Part shown: positions 29,697 through 37,784 of the stretch, piece by piece
How the letters are laid out: each line of letters begins with the position of its first letter
Position numbering within the stretch: position 1 is the first letter of the stretch
Assembly: GCA_963972255.1 (NCBI GenBank)
Contig: CAXATO010000002.1
Location: forward strand, 186,001 to 250,000
Direction of reading: 5' to 3'
DNA length: 64,000 nt
From: UBA1479 sp002706405
GTDB lineage: Bacteria; Pseudomonadota; Alphaproteobacteria; Rhodospirillales; Casp-alpha2
Position numbers and translations under genes: made by a program
The notes under the pieces: generated by a model
What the model was told of the DNA's origin: nothing
Databases searched by the model: none
Seen by the model: only the letters and a program-made list of their open reading frames with translations

Positions 29697-31106
29697 TCAG
29701 GCCTTGCGCCGGCCCAGCCAGTAGGCGTAAAGCGCCGCCGGCACCAGATTGAGATCAAGCCCGCCGCGCCGCGCCGGCCCGCCCCGGCTTTGTGTCAGCA
29801 CCGTCATGCGCGCATCCGGATTGGTGCGGACGGCGAAATTGACCATGGTGTCCGGCCCCCGCCCCGACCCCCCGCCCGCCCCCGACAAATCGAACTGGAA
29901 CAGCTGGTCCGGGCGCCCCGCCGGTTTGTCGAGCAGGACCAGATCGACCATGCCGCCCTTCCAACTGGCATAGGCCAGGCGGTCGGCCAGGCCCGTGGCG
30001 AAACATTGCGAGACGACCGCCGTTTCAACCAGCCGCGGGTACTCCGGGCTGTCGGGGGCGACGGGTCCGAACAGGGCCGTATAGAGGGTCGGCGAGGTCA
30101 GATAGACCTTGAACAGCACCTGGCGCTGGAACGGCCGGCCATCGCGGTTGAGGCGCGGCACGCGGCGGATCAGGAAGGAGCCTTCCAGAAAATCGAGATA
30201 CTTGCGCAGGGTGTTCTTGGCCACGCCCGTGGCCTTGGCCAGATCCTCGATGGCGGCTTCGGCGCCCGTGTTGCGGGCCAAGACCGCGAACAGGCGGCCC
30301 AGCTCGCGCGGCTCGATCACCCCGGCGAAGGCGGCAAGGTCGCGATGCAGGACATCGTGCAGCAGAGCGTCACGGACCAGGGCCGGGGGCGATTCGTCCT
30401 CGCGCTTGGCGGCAATGCCCGAGGGGAACCCACCGAAGCTGACATAACGCGCGAATTCGTCGTTGAGGGCCGCCAGCCGCGCCCCGTCGAGCGGCAGGGA
30501 CGACCCGGCCTCGGGCAGCACGCCGCCCCCGTCCGTGCGCCGGAAGCCCATGAATTCGGCGAAGCTCAGCGGCGGCAGGACGGCAACCTCGACCGCCCCG
30601 CCCGCGACCTCGGCCACACCCGGGGTCAGGCGCGGCGCCCCCGACGACAGGCCGGCGATCAGCCGCGCCCGGGGCAGGCGCTTCTGCAGGGCCGCCAGTT
30701 GGCCGACGCCGTCGGCGGCGTAGTCCAGATCGTCCAGGAACAGGAACACCTTTTCATCGCGGCCATAGGCGAAACGATCAAGCACCCGATCAGCGAGGGT
30801 CGCCAGATCCTCGCCGGAAAACACCGGCGCGCCCAAGGCCAGATAGGCGATGCGCATGGGCGAGATGCCGGCGCGGACCACGGCGGCCAGGGTCTGGCGC
30901 AGGACGATGGTCTTGCCGGCCCCCGGCGGGCCGGCGGCGATCAGCGGCGTGTCCAGGGTGGCGTCCAGGGCGCGGGCCGCGAAATCACGGGCGAAGCCGC
31001 GCTGCGGCGGCTGGCGAAAGCGCACCCGCGTGCCCGAGCGAAAGGCCCACCACGGATTGTCGAATTCCAGGCGGCGCAAAATGTCCGATGTGGCGATCTG
31101 TTCCAA
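29697..31106 (-). CDS. AAA-type ATPase of the DUF4143-like group
   Basis: About 469 residues. Walker A is AAGPPGAGKTIVLRQ (~58-72) and Walker B VFLFLDDLDY (~118-127). The middle holds a winged-helix segment (AIEDLAKATGVAKNTLRKYLDFLEGSFLI) and the C-terminus a nuclease-like strand pattern (GGMVDLVLLDKP), the layout of the solitary bacterial ATPases with a DUF4143 tail. Their role is poorly known; some relatives are thought to be toxins or housekeeping switches. No ATG or GTG is near the N-terminus; TTG 31106 is my choice, TTG 31151 is the longest option. It stands alone between convergent and same-strand neighbours. Confidence 0.75.
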   Translation of the reverse strand: MEQIATSDILRRLEFDNPWWAFRSGTRVRFRQPPQRGFARDFAARALDATLDTPLIAAGPPGAGKTIVLRQTLAAVVRAGISPMRIAYLALGAPVFSGEDLATLADRVLDRFAYGRDEKVFLFLDDLDYAADGVGQLAALQKRLPRARLIAGLSSGAPRLTPGVAEVAGGAVEVAVLPPLSFAEFMGFRRTDGGGVLPEAGSSLPLDGARLAALNDEFARYVSFGGFPSGIAAKREDESPPALVRDALLHDVLHRDLAAFAGVIEPRELGRLFAVLARNTGAEAAIEDLAKATGVAKNTLRKYLDFLEGSFLIRRVPRLNRDGRPFQRQVLFKVYLTSPTLYTALFGPVAPDSPEYPRLVETAVVSQCFATGLADRLAYASWKGGMVDLVLLDKPAGRPDQLFQFDLSGAGGGSGRGPDTMVNFAVRTNPDARMTVLTQSRGGPARRGGLDLNLVPAALYAYWLGRRKA

Positions 31107-31239
31107 GGGATACCCGTCCCGTTCCCCGGCGCATCCACAAAACAAGCTCAAGCGGATGTGCTTATCGGCGAAGCATCGCGCCCCCGATGCCCGACGTCAA
31201 GAGTGACACGGGAACGCCATAAGCGGGTAGGGCCGTCGA

Positions 31240-31830
31240 TCAGGCCAATGCCTCGGCCACGGCGCGCCGAAGGTCGGGCAGCAGGTCCGATTCGAACCAG
31301 GGGTTCTTTTTCATCCAATGGGTGGTGCGCCAGCTGGGATGGGGCGTCGGCAGATAATCCGGCAGGAAATCGCGCCAGCGGGCGACCGTTTCGGTCATGG
31401 TCGCGGGCGCGCGGGCGCCCAGGTGATATTTCTGGGCGTAGGAGCCGACCAGCAGGGTGAGTCTGACCTGGGGCAGGAGCGCCCGCAAGGCGCCGTGCCA
31501 ATGCGGCGCGCATTCCGGGCGCGGCGGATTGTCCCCGCCCTTGGGCGCGCGGCCCGGATAACAGAAGCCCATGGGCATGATGGCGATGCGGGTTTCGTCA
31601 TAGAAAACGTCGGGGCCGACGGCCAGCCAATCGCGCAGCCGTTCGCCGGACTTGTCATCCCAGGGTACGCCCGAGGCATGAACCTTGGTGCCCGGCGCCT
31701 GGCCGATGATCAGCACGCGGGCCGGCGGCGCCATGCGCACCACGGGCCGGGGGCCCAGCGGCAGATGGTCTTCGCACATCCGGCAGGCCCGAGCCCGCTC
31801 GAGAACCGATTCCAGATTTTCCGCGCTCAT
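31240..31830 (-). CDS. Uracil-DNA glycosylase family protein
   Basis: The 196-residue protein has the glycosylase motif IIGQAPGTKVHASGVPWDD (~39-57) and a C-terminal HPSWRTTHW (~162), the second active-site motif. A CxxC-like start (ARACRMCED, ~11-19) resembles family 4/5 enzymes with an iron-sulfur cluster, but further cluster cysteines are not clear. It would remove uracil from DNA. GGGAGGTG supports ATG 31830. It is divergent from the ECF sigma gene. Confidence 0.83.
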   Translation of the reverse strand: MSAENLESVLERARACRMCEDHLPLGPRPVVRMAPPARVLIIGQAPGTKVHASGVPWDDKSGERLRDWLAVGPDVFYDETRIAIMPMGFCYPGRAPKGGDNPPRPECAPHWHGALRALLPQVRLTLLVGSYAQKYHLGARAPATMTETVARWRDFLPDYLPTPHPSWRTTHWMKKNPWFESDLLPDLRRAVAEALA

Positions 31831-31905
31831 AACGCACCTCCCGCGCCTTTGCGGTGACGAAATGTCATTGCCATCCGGCCCGGCGAACATGATTTGAAAA
31901 ATACG

Positions 31906-31932
31906 GGAACATATTTGCGACCGACCGCGTCC
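31906..31932 (+). promoter_or_regulatory. Predicted ECF-sigma promoter before the ECF sigma gene
   Basis: GGAAC (31906-31910) is followed after 17 bases by CGTCC (31928-31932), the -35/-10 pattern of many ECF promoters (GGAAC ... CGTC). Transcription would start near 31938, about 34 bases before the sigma ATG. It implies autoregulation by the downstream sigma factor, which is typical of ECF factors; this is inference from pattern and position. Confidence 0.55.
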
Positions 31933-31971
31933 AATGACCAGACATCGTTAACCGCCCGAGGACAAAGTTCA

Positions 31972-32670
31972 ATGCACACAGCCAGGAAGCAGGTTCAACA
32001 AGACGTCCCGGTGACGGATGCCGTCATCGACCGGGCCCGCGCCGGCGACCACGGGGCCTTCGAAGCGATCATGCGCGCGCACAATCGGCTGCTCTACCGG
32101 TTCGTCCGCAATCTGGTGCCCGCCGACGCGGACGCCGAAGACATCATCCAGGACACGTACATCAAGGCGTTCCGCGCCATCGACCGTTTCGACGGGCGGG
32201 CCCGACTGTCGACCTGGCTGGTCAAGATCGCCCTTCATGAGGTTTACAACCGCGGCAGGAAAACCCGCATGACCGAACAATTGGATAATGTGGAAAACGT
32301 GATTTCCATGACCGCCCACCTGCGCCCGGCGGGTGGGCTGGTGGCAGCGGCCACCACACCGGAACAGGACGCGGCGCGGGACCAGATCCGCCGCTATCTC
32401 GAAGTCGCCATCGCGCAATTGCCCGAGGATTTCCGAACGGTCTTCATCCTGCGCGGGATCGAGGAATTTTCCGTCGACGAAACGGCCGAGATGCTGGGCA
32501 TTCCGGCAGCCACGGTCAGCACCCGGTTCCACCGCGCCCGGGCCCGCATGCGCGACCTGCTCGACAAGGACTCCCGTACCGCCCTGCAGGACGTTCATCC
32601 CTTCGCCGGCGCGCGCTGCGACCGCATCGTCGCCGGGGTGCTCGAGCGCCTGACGTCCTTACCTGACTAA
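31972..32670 (+). CDS. ECF-type RNA polymerase sigma factor
   Basis: The 232-residue protein has sigma region 2 (~24-95: YRFVRNLVPADADAEDIIQDTYIKAF ... STWLVKIALHEVYN) and region 4 (~148-198: LPEDFRTVFILRGIEEFSVDETAEML and a helix-turn-helix AATVSTRFHRARARM). A ~30-residue C-terminal tail (HPFAGARCDRIVAGVLERL) follows region 4 and contains the protein's only cysteine, a possible sensing or anti-sigma contact. No anti-sigma gene is adjacent. GAGGACAAAG supports ATG 31972. The operon continues with ferritin-like and cytochrome c genes. Confidence 0.9.
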   Translation: MHTARKQVQQDVPVTDAVIDRARAGDHGAFEAIMRAHNRLLYRFVRNLVPADADAEDIIQDTYIKAFRAIDRFDGRARLSTWLVKIALHEVYNRGRKTRMTEQLDNVENVISMTAHLRPAGGLVAAATTPEQDAARDQIRRYLEVAIAQLPEDFRTVFILRGIEEFSVDETAEMLGIPAATVSTRFHRARARMRDLLDKDSRTALQDVHPFAGARCDRIVAGVLERLTSLPD

Positions 32671-32698
32671 CCACCCCCCGGAAATCCCCGGGTTTCCA

Positions 32699-32716
32699 GG
32701 CGCCCCGCCGGGCGCC
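32699..32716 (+). other. Hairpin between the ECF sigma and ferritin-like genes
   Basis: GGCGCCC (32699-32705), loop CGCC, GGGCGCC (32710-32716) form a perfect 7-base-pair stem, preceded by a GGAAA/TTTCC inverted repeat (~32680-32697). There is no T tract, so it is more likely a processing or partial attenuation site setting the ratio of sigma to ferritin-like protein than a full terminator. Confidence 0.35.
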
Positions 32717-32776
32717 AACGCCTCCCCCTTGCCTGCCACCTACGACTCCCAACCACCCAACCCAAAGGAGACCACC

Positions 32777-33391
32777 ATGTCCGATATCCAAACCGACCTT
32801 CAGGCCCCCCTTCAGACCCCGGCCCAGCCGAGCGAAGACAGCGGCCTGATCCTGCCCCGACGCAGCTTCCTGCGCGGGGCCGGCACCCTGACCCTGTCGG
32901 CCGCCGCCGTCGCCATGCTGGCCGGATGCGAAAGCGCCGCCGCCGGCACCAGCGCCAGTGCGGCCGACATCTCGATCCTGAACACGGCCCTCGGCGCGGA
33001 GCTGGAAGCCATCGCTGCCTATCAGGTCGGGGCCGAAAGCGGGCTGCTGCAAAAGCCGGTGCTTGACCTTGCCGTGCAGTTCCAGGGCCATCACAAGGAA
33101 CACGCCGATGTCCTGGCCAAGACCGTGCGTTCGCTCGGCGGAAAACCGGTCGATGCCAAGAAGGCCTATGACTTCCCGGTCGACAAGCTGAAGTCCCAGA
33201 ACGACGTGCTGGGCTTTGCCGCCGGCCTGGAGAAGGGCGCGGTCAGCGCCTATCTGGGCGCCGTGCCCCTGTTCAAGAACCGCGACCTGGCCAAGGCGGC
33301 GGCGAGCATTCTCGGCGACGAGGCCATGCATTGGGCGGTGCTGCGTAATGCCCTGGGCCAGAACCCCGTGCCCGTGGCCTTCGTATCCTAA
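32777..33391 (+). CDS. Tat-exported ferritin-like domain protein
   Basis: The 204-residue protein has a Tat signal (RRSFLRGAGTLTLSAAAVAML, ~31-51) ending LAGC, so it may also be lipid-anchored. The mature part is a four-helix ferritin-like domain with metal-ligand patterns GAELEAIAAYQ (~74), QFQGHHKEHADVL (~100) and GDEAMHWAVLR (~178). It should bind a di-metal centre in the periplasm and may handle oxidants or iron. AAAGGAG precedes the ATG. Its stop overlaps the cytochrome start (TAATG). Confidence 0.85.
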   Translation: MSDIQTDLQAPLQTPAQPSEDSGLILPRRSFLRGAGTLTLSAAAVAMLAGCESAAAGTSASAADISILNTALGAELEAIAAYQVGAESGLLQKPVLDLAVQFQGHHKEHADVLAKTVRSLGGKPVDAKKAYDFPVDKLKSQNDVLGFAAGLEKGAVSAYLGAVPLFKNRDLAKAAASILGDEAMHWAVLRNALGQNPVPVAFVS

Positions 33392-33855
33392 TGTCGATGC
33401 GACCCATTGCAGCCGATGCGATCGGTGGCGGCCCCCGAAAGGGGGCCGTCCATCGGGCCGGCGCCGCTCTGCGCCGGCTTTATGCGCTGCCGTTGGCGGC
33501 GGCCGTCATGGTCCTGGTGATCCCGGCTGAGGCCGCCGCCGCCCCGGACCCGGCCCGCGGCCAGCAGATTTACGATCGCTGCCTTGCCTGTCATGCGGTC
33601 GAGAACAACCGCGTCGGGCCGCGCCATTGCGGGCTTGCGGGCCGGCAGGCGGGCGGATTACCCGGCTTCGACTATTCCGACGCCATGCGGGCCGCCGGGT
33701 TTACCTGGAACCGCCAGACCCTCGATCGGTTCCTCGCCGATCCATTAGGCGTCGTGCCCGGCACGACCATGACCTATGACGGGATCAAGGACGATCAGGA
33801 ACGGCGGGATCTGGTCGCCTATCTGCTATCCTTGAAACCCTGCGCCCCCCGGTAG
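33391..33855 (+). CDS. Exported class I-like cytochrome c
   Basis: The 154-residue protein has an N-terminal hydrophobic export segment (~30-50), one heme motif CLACH (~64-68), the NRVGPRHCGLAGR segment and a likely Met axial ligand in GTTMTYDGI (~129). Two further cysteines (RHCG and the C-terminal KPCAPR) may form a disulfide. Its ATG overlaps the ferritin-like gene's TAA, so the two proteins are probably made together and may exchange electrons in the periplasm (inference). Confidence 0.88.
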   Translation: MSMRPIAADAIGGGPRKGAVHRAGAALRRLYALPLAAAVMVLVIPAEAAAAPDPARGQQIYDRCLACHAVENNRVGPRHCGLAGRQAGGLPGFDYSDAMRAAGFTWNRQTLDRFLADPLGVVPGTTMTYDGIKDDQERRDLVAYLLSLKPCAPR

Positions 33856-33895
33856 GCCGTCGCCGGGCGCATTCAGGCGTCTTTCCTGATACAAG

Positions 33896-33948
33896 TTGCC
33901 CCGGAATGGCCGCAAAACGGCCCTGATGCCGCACCCATTTCGGGGCAA
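33896..33948 (+). other. Stable conserved-looking RNA/DNA hairpin after the cytochrome gene
   Basis: TTGCCCCGGAATGG (33896-33909) can pair completely with CCATTTCGGGGCAA (33935-33948), 14 pairs with one G-U. Outer arms TCCTGA (33884-33889) and TCAGGA (33949-33954) can extend it across a bulge, and an inner GGCCG-CAAAA-CGGCC hairpin sits at its top. There is no T tract. It may stabilise the upstream mRNA end or lead the glucosaminidase gene at 34050. Confidence 0.4.
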
Positions 33949-34049
33949 TCAGGACCCAATACCCCGGGACGGCAGCGGCGCTTAGGCCTTGCAACACCCC
34001 CGGGCCGTCCACATCTTGGCCGCACGGGCCCGACCGGCAACGAAAAGTG

Positions 34050-34907
34050 ATGAAAATGACCGCACGCCTGCAGCGCCTGACCCCGGCGCATTGGACCGCC
34101 ACGGCGGGGCTTGCCGCCGTCCTGATGGCGGCGGCCGGGATCGCCTTTGATTTCAAGGACCGGGACATTCGGCTCCAGGTCCGCAGCGAAACCCGATCCC
34201 TGGCCGCCCTGACCCATGATCCCCTGCATGCCGTGTCCCTGGACAAGGTGCGCAAGACGGGCGTGGTGCCGCCCGTGTTCGCCGCACGCATCACGACCGA
34301 CCTGGACGCGCTCGACCTGGAAGCCAAGAAGCAGGCCTTCCTCAAGATCGCCCTGCCCCTGGTCGCGCGGGAGAACGCCCGCATCCGCGCCGAACGCCGC
34401 ATCGCCGCCGGCCCGGCCGGCGACGTCCCCGACGCCCTTTGGGAAAAATACAACGTGAAGCCCGGCGACATGACGACGCTGCGCCGCCGGGTCGACGTTA
34501 TCCCCGCCTCCATGGTGTTGGCGCAGGCGGCGCTGGAAAGCGGTTGGGGCACTTCGCGCTTCGCGCGCGACGCCAACAACCTGTTCGGCATCCGCACCTA
34601 CAATCCGGACACCCCGGGGCTTGAGCCGGAAAAGGCCGACGGATTCAAAGTCGTGAAATACGCCGACCTGGGTGACGGCATGCGTCATTACATGCTGAAC
34701 CTGAACACCCATCCGGCCTATCTGGATTTCCGCCGCGCGCGCAAACAAATGCGCGAACAGGGACGCGACCCGGATGCCCGCCACCTGGCGACGCGGCTGA
34801 CCCAGTATTCGGAAATTCCCAAGACCTACGGCAATCTGATTCGTCAGATCATCGACGCGGAACGGTTGGAAGATTTCGACGGCGTGCGCCTGATCGACGA
34901 CGGCTGA
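34050..34907 (+). CDS. Glucosaminidase-domain (Bax-like) cell-wall hydrolase
   Basis: The 285-residue protein has an N-terminal membrane/signal segment (~15-32) and a glucosaminidase-type domain: IPASMVLAQAALESGWGTSRFARDANNLFGI (catalytic Glu in LESGWG, ~166), then YADLGDGMRHYMLNLNTHPAY and LTQYSE. It should cut beta-1,4 bonds in peptidoglycan in the periplasm. Start is uncertain among GTG 34047 and ATGs 34050/34056. Confidence 0.85.
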   Translation: MKMTARLQRLTPAHWTATAGLAAVLMAAAGIAFDFKDRDIRLQVRSETRSLAALTHDPLHAVSLDKVRKTGVVPPVFAARITTDLDALDLEAKKQAFLKIALPLVARENARIRAERRIAAGPAGDVPDALWEKYNVKPGDMTTLRRRVDVIPASMVLAQAALESGWGTSRFARDANNLFGIRTYNPDTPGLEPEKADGFKVVKYADLGDGMRHYMLNLNTHPAYLDFRRARKQMREQGRDPDARHLATRLTQYSEIPKTYGNLIRQIIDAERLEDFDGVRLIDDG

Positions 34908-34908
34908 C

Positions 34909-35664
34909 CTAATCCCCGTCCGCCGCCGCGAGGCCGCGGGTCAAGAGACCCTCGACGAAAGCCGGCACGATGTCCGATGCGGGGCCGTAGCGGGCGTGCT
35001 CGAACAGGGTCGCGCCTTCGCTGGGTTCCAGGTTCAGTTCCACGGTGCGCGCCCGGCCCAGCCGGCGCACCTGCTGCACGAATCCCGCCGCCGGATAGAC
35101 ATTGCCCGAGGTGCCGATCGACATGAACAGGGCGCAGGCATCCAGCGCCATGCCGATGTCATCCAGGCCCAGGGGCATTTCCCCGAACCACACCACATGG
35201 GGGCGCAGGGTGCCAAGGGACCCGCACGCCGGACAGGCATCGTCCAAGGTGATGTCGTCCCGCCAGGGGTGCAGGCCGGTACAGGCCGTGCAGCGCGCCT
35301 TCAGCAACTCCCCATGCATGTGGATCAGGTTTTTCGAGCCGGCCCGCTCATGCAGATCGTCGATGTTCTGGGTCACGATCAGCACCTCGCCCGGCCAGTC
35401 GGCCTCCAGCCGCGCCAGGGCCAGATGGGCGGCGTTGGGATGCACGTCGTCGGCGACGGCCCCCCGGCGTCGGGCGTTGTAGAACCCCAGAACCCGTTCC
35501 GGATCGCGGGCATAGGCTTCGGGCGTGGCCACGTCTTCGATGCGGTAGCGGGCCCAGATGCCGTCCGCATCGCGGAAGGTCGCAAGCCCCGATTCCTTGG
35601 ATATGCCCGCACCGGTCAGAATCACGATGGACGGCTGATCTTCCGTCGCCCCCGCATCAGCCAT
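34909..35664 (-). CDS. cobB: NAD-dependent protein deacylase, sirtuin class III
   Basis: The 251-residue sirtuin has GAGISKESGLATFRDADGIW (~17-36), catalytic HMHGELLKARC (~113), zinc cysteines in CTAC and CPAC, and FYNARRR (~62), the Tyr/Arg pair that marks class III sirtuins able to remove succinyl as well as acetyl groups. It could deacylate the acetyl-CoA synthetase encoded at 56628, a classic sirtuin target, though this is family knowledge. It ends one base after the convergent glucosaminidase stop. Confidence 0.93.
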   Translation of the reverse strand: MADAGATEDQPSIVILTGAGISKESGLATFRDADGIWARYRIEDVATPEAYARDPERVLGFYNARRRGAVADDVHPNAAHLALARLEADWPGEVLIVTQNIDDLHERAGSKNLIHMHGELLKARCTACTGLHPWRDDITLDDACPACGSLGTLRPHVVWFGEMPLGLDDIGMALDACALFMSIGTSGNVYPAAGFVQQVRRLGRARTVELNLEPSEGATLFEHARYGPASDIVPAFVEGLLTRGLAAADGD

Positions 35665-35743
35665 GGTTGTCGCCCTTCCCCGCCGCGCGCTAAGCTGCGC
35701 CGTCTGATTTCACCGCCGCACTATTAAGAGAGAGGGCCGCCCC

Positions 35744-36232
35744 TTGGTCAACGTTCTGTTCGTCTGCCTTGGCAACATCTGCCGCTCGCCCACGGCCGAG
35801 GGCGTATTCCGCGACCTGATTCGCCGCGAGGGCCTGGACACCGTCATCAAGACCGATTCCGCCGGCACCAGCGACTGGCATATCGGCGAGCCGCCGGACC
35901 ACCGGTCCCAGGAAGCCGCCAAGCGCCGGGGCGTCGACCTGTCGGACCTGCGCTGCCGCCAAACCCGGGCCGAGGATTTCGAGGAATTCGACTACGTCCT
36001 TGCCATGGACCGACGCAACCATGCGGCCCTGTCCGTGCTGGCGCCCAAGGGACGGATCGACCGCCTGCACATGTTTCTGTCGTTCGCCCCTCAGCTTGGC
36101 CTGACGGAAGTGCCCGATCCCTATTACGGCGCCGGCGACGGATTCGATCAGGTGCTGGACATGATCGAGACCGCGTCCGCGGGCCTGCTCGATCATATCC
36201 GCCGCGCTCACCTGGGCGACGGATCTGGCTAA
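35744..36232 (+). CDS. Low-molecular-weight protein-tyrosine phosphatase
   Basis: The 162-residue protein has the active-site loop VCLGNICRSPTAEG (CX5R, ~8-21) and the general-acid VPDPYYG (~125). It dephosphorylates phosphotyrosine or related groups. The start appears to be TTG 35744, preceded by GAGAGGG; no ATG is available upstream of the loop. It is divergent from the sirtuin gene. Confidence 0.9.
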   Translation: MVNVLFVCLGNICRSPTAEGVFRDLIRREGLDTVIKTDSAGTSDWHIGEPPDHRSQEAAKRRGVDLSDLRCRQTRAEDFEEFDYVLAMDRRNHAALSVLAPKGRIDRLHMFLSFAPQLGLTEVPDPYYGAGDGFDQVLDMIETASAGLLDHIRRAHLGDGSG

Positions 36233-36300
36233 CCCGACCCTTTACAAGCGACACCCCCTGACCGTACATCTGCGGCCCCTTCCCTTCGGCGATTGATCCC

Positions 36301-36945
36301 ATGCTTTTGATATTCGACTGCGACGGCGTGCTGGTGGACAGCGAGATGATCGCCTCCCGCGTCCTGGCGGCCCAGCTGTCGGCCCTCGGCTATGCCATCA
36401 CCGCCAAGCAATGCCGCGAGCGGTTCACCGGCAAATGGATGACCGATATCGTGAACCTTGTGCGCGGCGAAGGAGTCGAGGTGCCCGACGACTTTATCGA
36501 GGCCCTGAAAGTCAAGGACCGCGAAGCGTTCGAGCGGGAACTGAAGCCCATGGCCGGCGTGCTGGAGATGGTCCGCGAACTGTCCCATGACCGCTGCGTC
36601 GCGTCGTCAGGCCCCATCGTGAAGATGGAAACGACGCTGGGCATTTCCGGCCTGCTGCCGTTCTTCACGCCGCACCTGTTTTCCGCCTCCATGGTCAAGC
36701 GCGGCAAGCCGGAACCGGACCTGTTTCTTCACGCCGCCAATGCCATGGGCCGCGCGCCCCGGGACTGTCTGGTGATCGAGGATTCCACCGCCGGCGTCAC
36801 GGCGGCCCGGCGGGCCGGCATGCGGGTGCTGGGTTTTGCCGGCGCGTCCCACGCCCGCGAGGTTCCCGGCTATCCCAAGACCCTGATGGAAGCGGGCGCC
36901 GAAACCGTGTTCGACGACATGACGCGGCTGCCGGATCTTATTTAA
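36301..36945 (+). CDS. HAD-superfamily hydrolase (phosphoglycolate phosphatase-like)
   Basis: The 214-residue protein has HAD motif I FDCDGVLVDSE (~4-14), motif II VASSGP (~100), a motif III lysine (KRGKPEPDLF, ~138) and motif IV VIEDSTAGVTAA (~157). It removes phosphate from a small metabolite, such as a sugar phosphate or phosphoglycolate. Its TAA shares TTAA (36942-36945) with the convergent gene's stop. Confidence 0.88.
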   Translation: MLLIFDCDGVLVDSEMIASRVLAAQLSALGYAITAKQCRERFTGKWMTDIVNLVRGEGVEVPDDFIEALKVKDREAFERELKPMAGVLEMVRELSHDRCVASSGPIVKMETTLGISGLLPFFTPHLFSASMVKRGKPEPDLFLHAANAMGRAPRDCLVIEDSTAGVTAARRAGMRVLGFAGASHAREVPGYPKTLMEAGAETVFDDMTRLPDLI

Positions 36946-37541
36946 AGGGCCTCGTCGGCGTAGGCTTCCGCCAGATCTTCGAAATCGCCGTAGTCCGTGT
37001 AATCGAACGCGCGCAGCGGATATTTGCAGATCGGCGTGTAATGCGCCCCCTCGCCGCCGAGCGTGCTTTCGAACAGCACGAAGCGGTCCACCGTGAAGGG
37101 CCGGGTGGTCAGCCCCGCGTGATCTTCCAGAAACCGCTGCGCGGCGAATTCCGGCGTGCCCTTGAGGCGGGCCAGGGTCACATGGGGTTTGAACTTGCGC
37201 TGTTCCTCGGCGAAGCCGGCGCGGACCGCCGCACGCTCCACCTTGTCATGCAGATGCACCAGGGCGCCCGAGGATTCGAGCCCCGCCCAGATCGCCCGAA
37301 GCCGTCCGCGCGAGGCGAAACTGCCGACCCCCTGCACGGCCAGGTCGAAGGCCGGCGCATCGATATCGGCCAGGGCGTCGTCCAGATCGGCCGCCTGGTG
37401 GCGGTCGACCTCGCCGATGAAGCGGAGCGTGATGTGGAAATTTTCCGAAGGGACCCAGCGCGCCCCGTTGATGCCGGCGCGCAACTGGCCAAGGGTGAGA
37501 CGAAGGTCTTCGGGCAGGTCCAATCCGACGAAAAGGCGCAT
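36942..37541 (-). CDS. thpR: RNA 2',3'-cyclic phosphodiesterase (2H family)
   Basis: The 199-residue protein has both 2H motifs, FHITLRFIG (~41-49) and PHVTLARLK (~125-133), and the start MRLFVGLDLP of ThpR/LigT proteins. It opens 2',3'-cyclic RNA ends, as in tRNA fragments. ATG 37541 is chosen because the family starts there. Confidence 0.9.
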   Translation of the reverse strand: MRLFVGLDLPEDLRLTLGQLRAGINGARWVPSENFHITLRFIGEVDRHQAADLDDALADIDAPAFDLAVQGVGSFASRGRLRAIWAGLESSGALVHLHDKVERAAVRAGFAEEQRKFKPHVTLARLKGTPEFAAQRFLEDHAGLTTRPFTVDRFVLFESTLGGEGAHYTPICKYPLRAFDYTDYGDFEDLAEAYADEAL

Positions 37542-37784
37542 GATGCGGCCTCCTGGGCTGTTGGCTTCCCGGAACAGACGACACCGTTCCCTTGCCTTCG
37601 CTTCTATGGCGTCAGCTCGGGGATGTCCAGATGCATGCAGCAAGATGCAGACCATGCCGCCCGGACGACGCCGCTTTCCAGGCGCCAAGGGTCGAAACCA
37701 ATTGCGGCACCATCATGGCGCGGACGCGGGTCAGGAGGAAAAGCGGCGAGGAAATCGCACCGATTCGCCGGATCGGCACGCCCC
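37542..37784. other. Intergenic stretch with no recognised feature
   Basis: This 243-base gap lies between thpR and the upstream FIST gene on the same strand. I see no convincing gene, terminator or operator in it; the open frames on either strand have no ribosome site or recognisable family. Confidence 0.4.
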
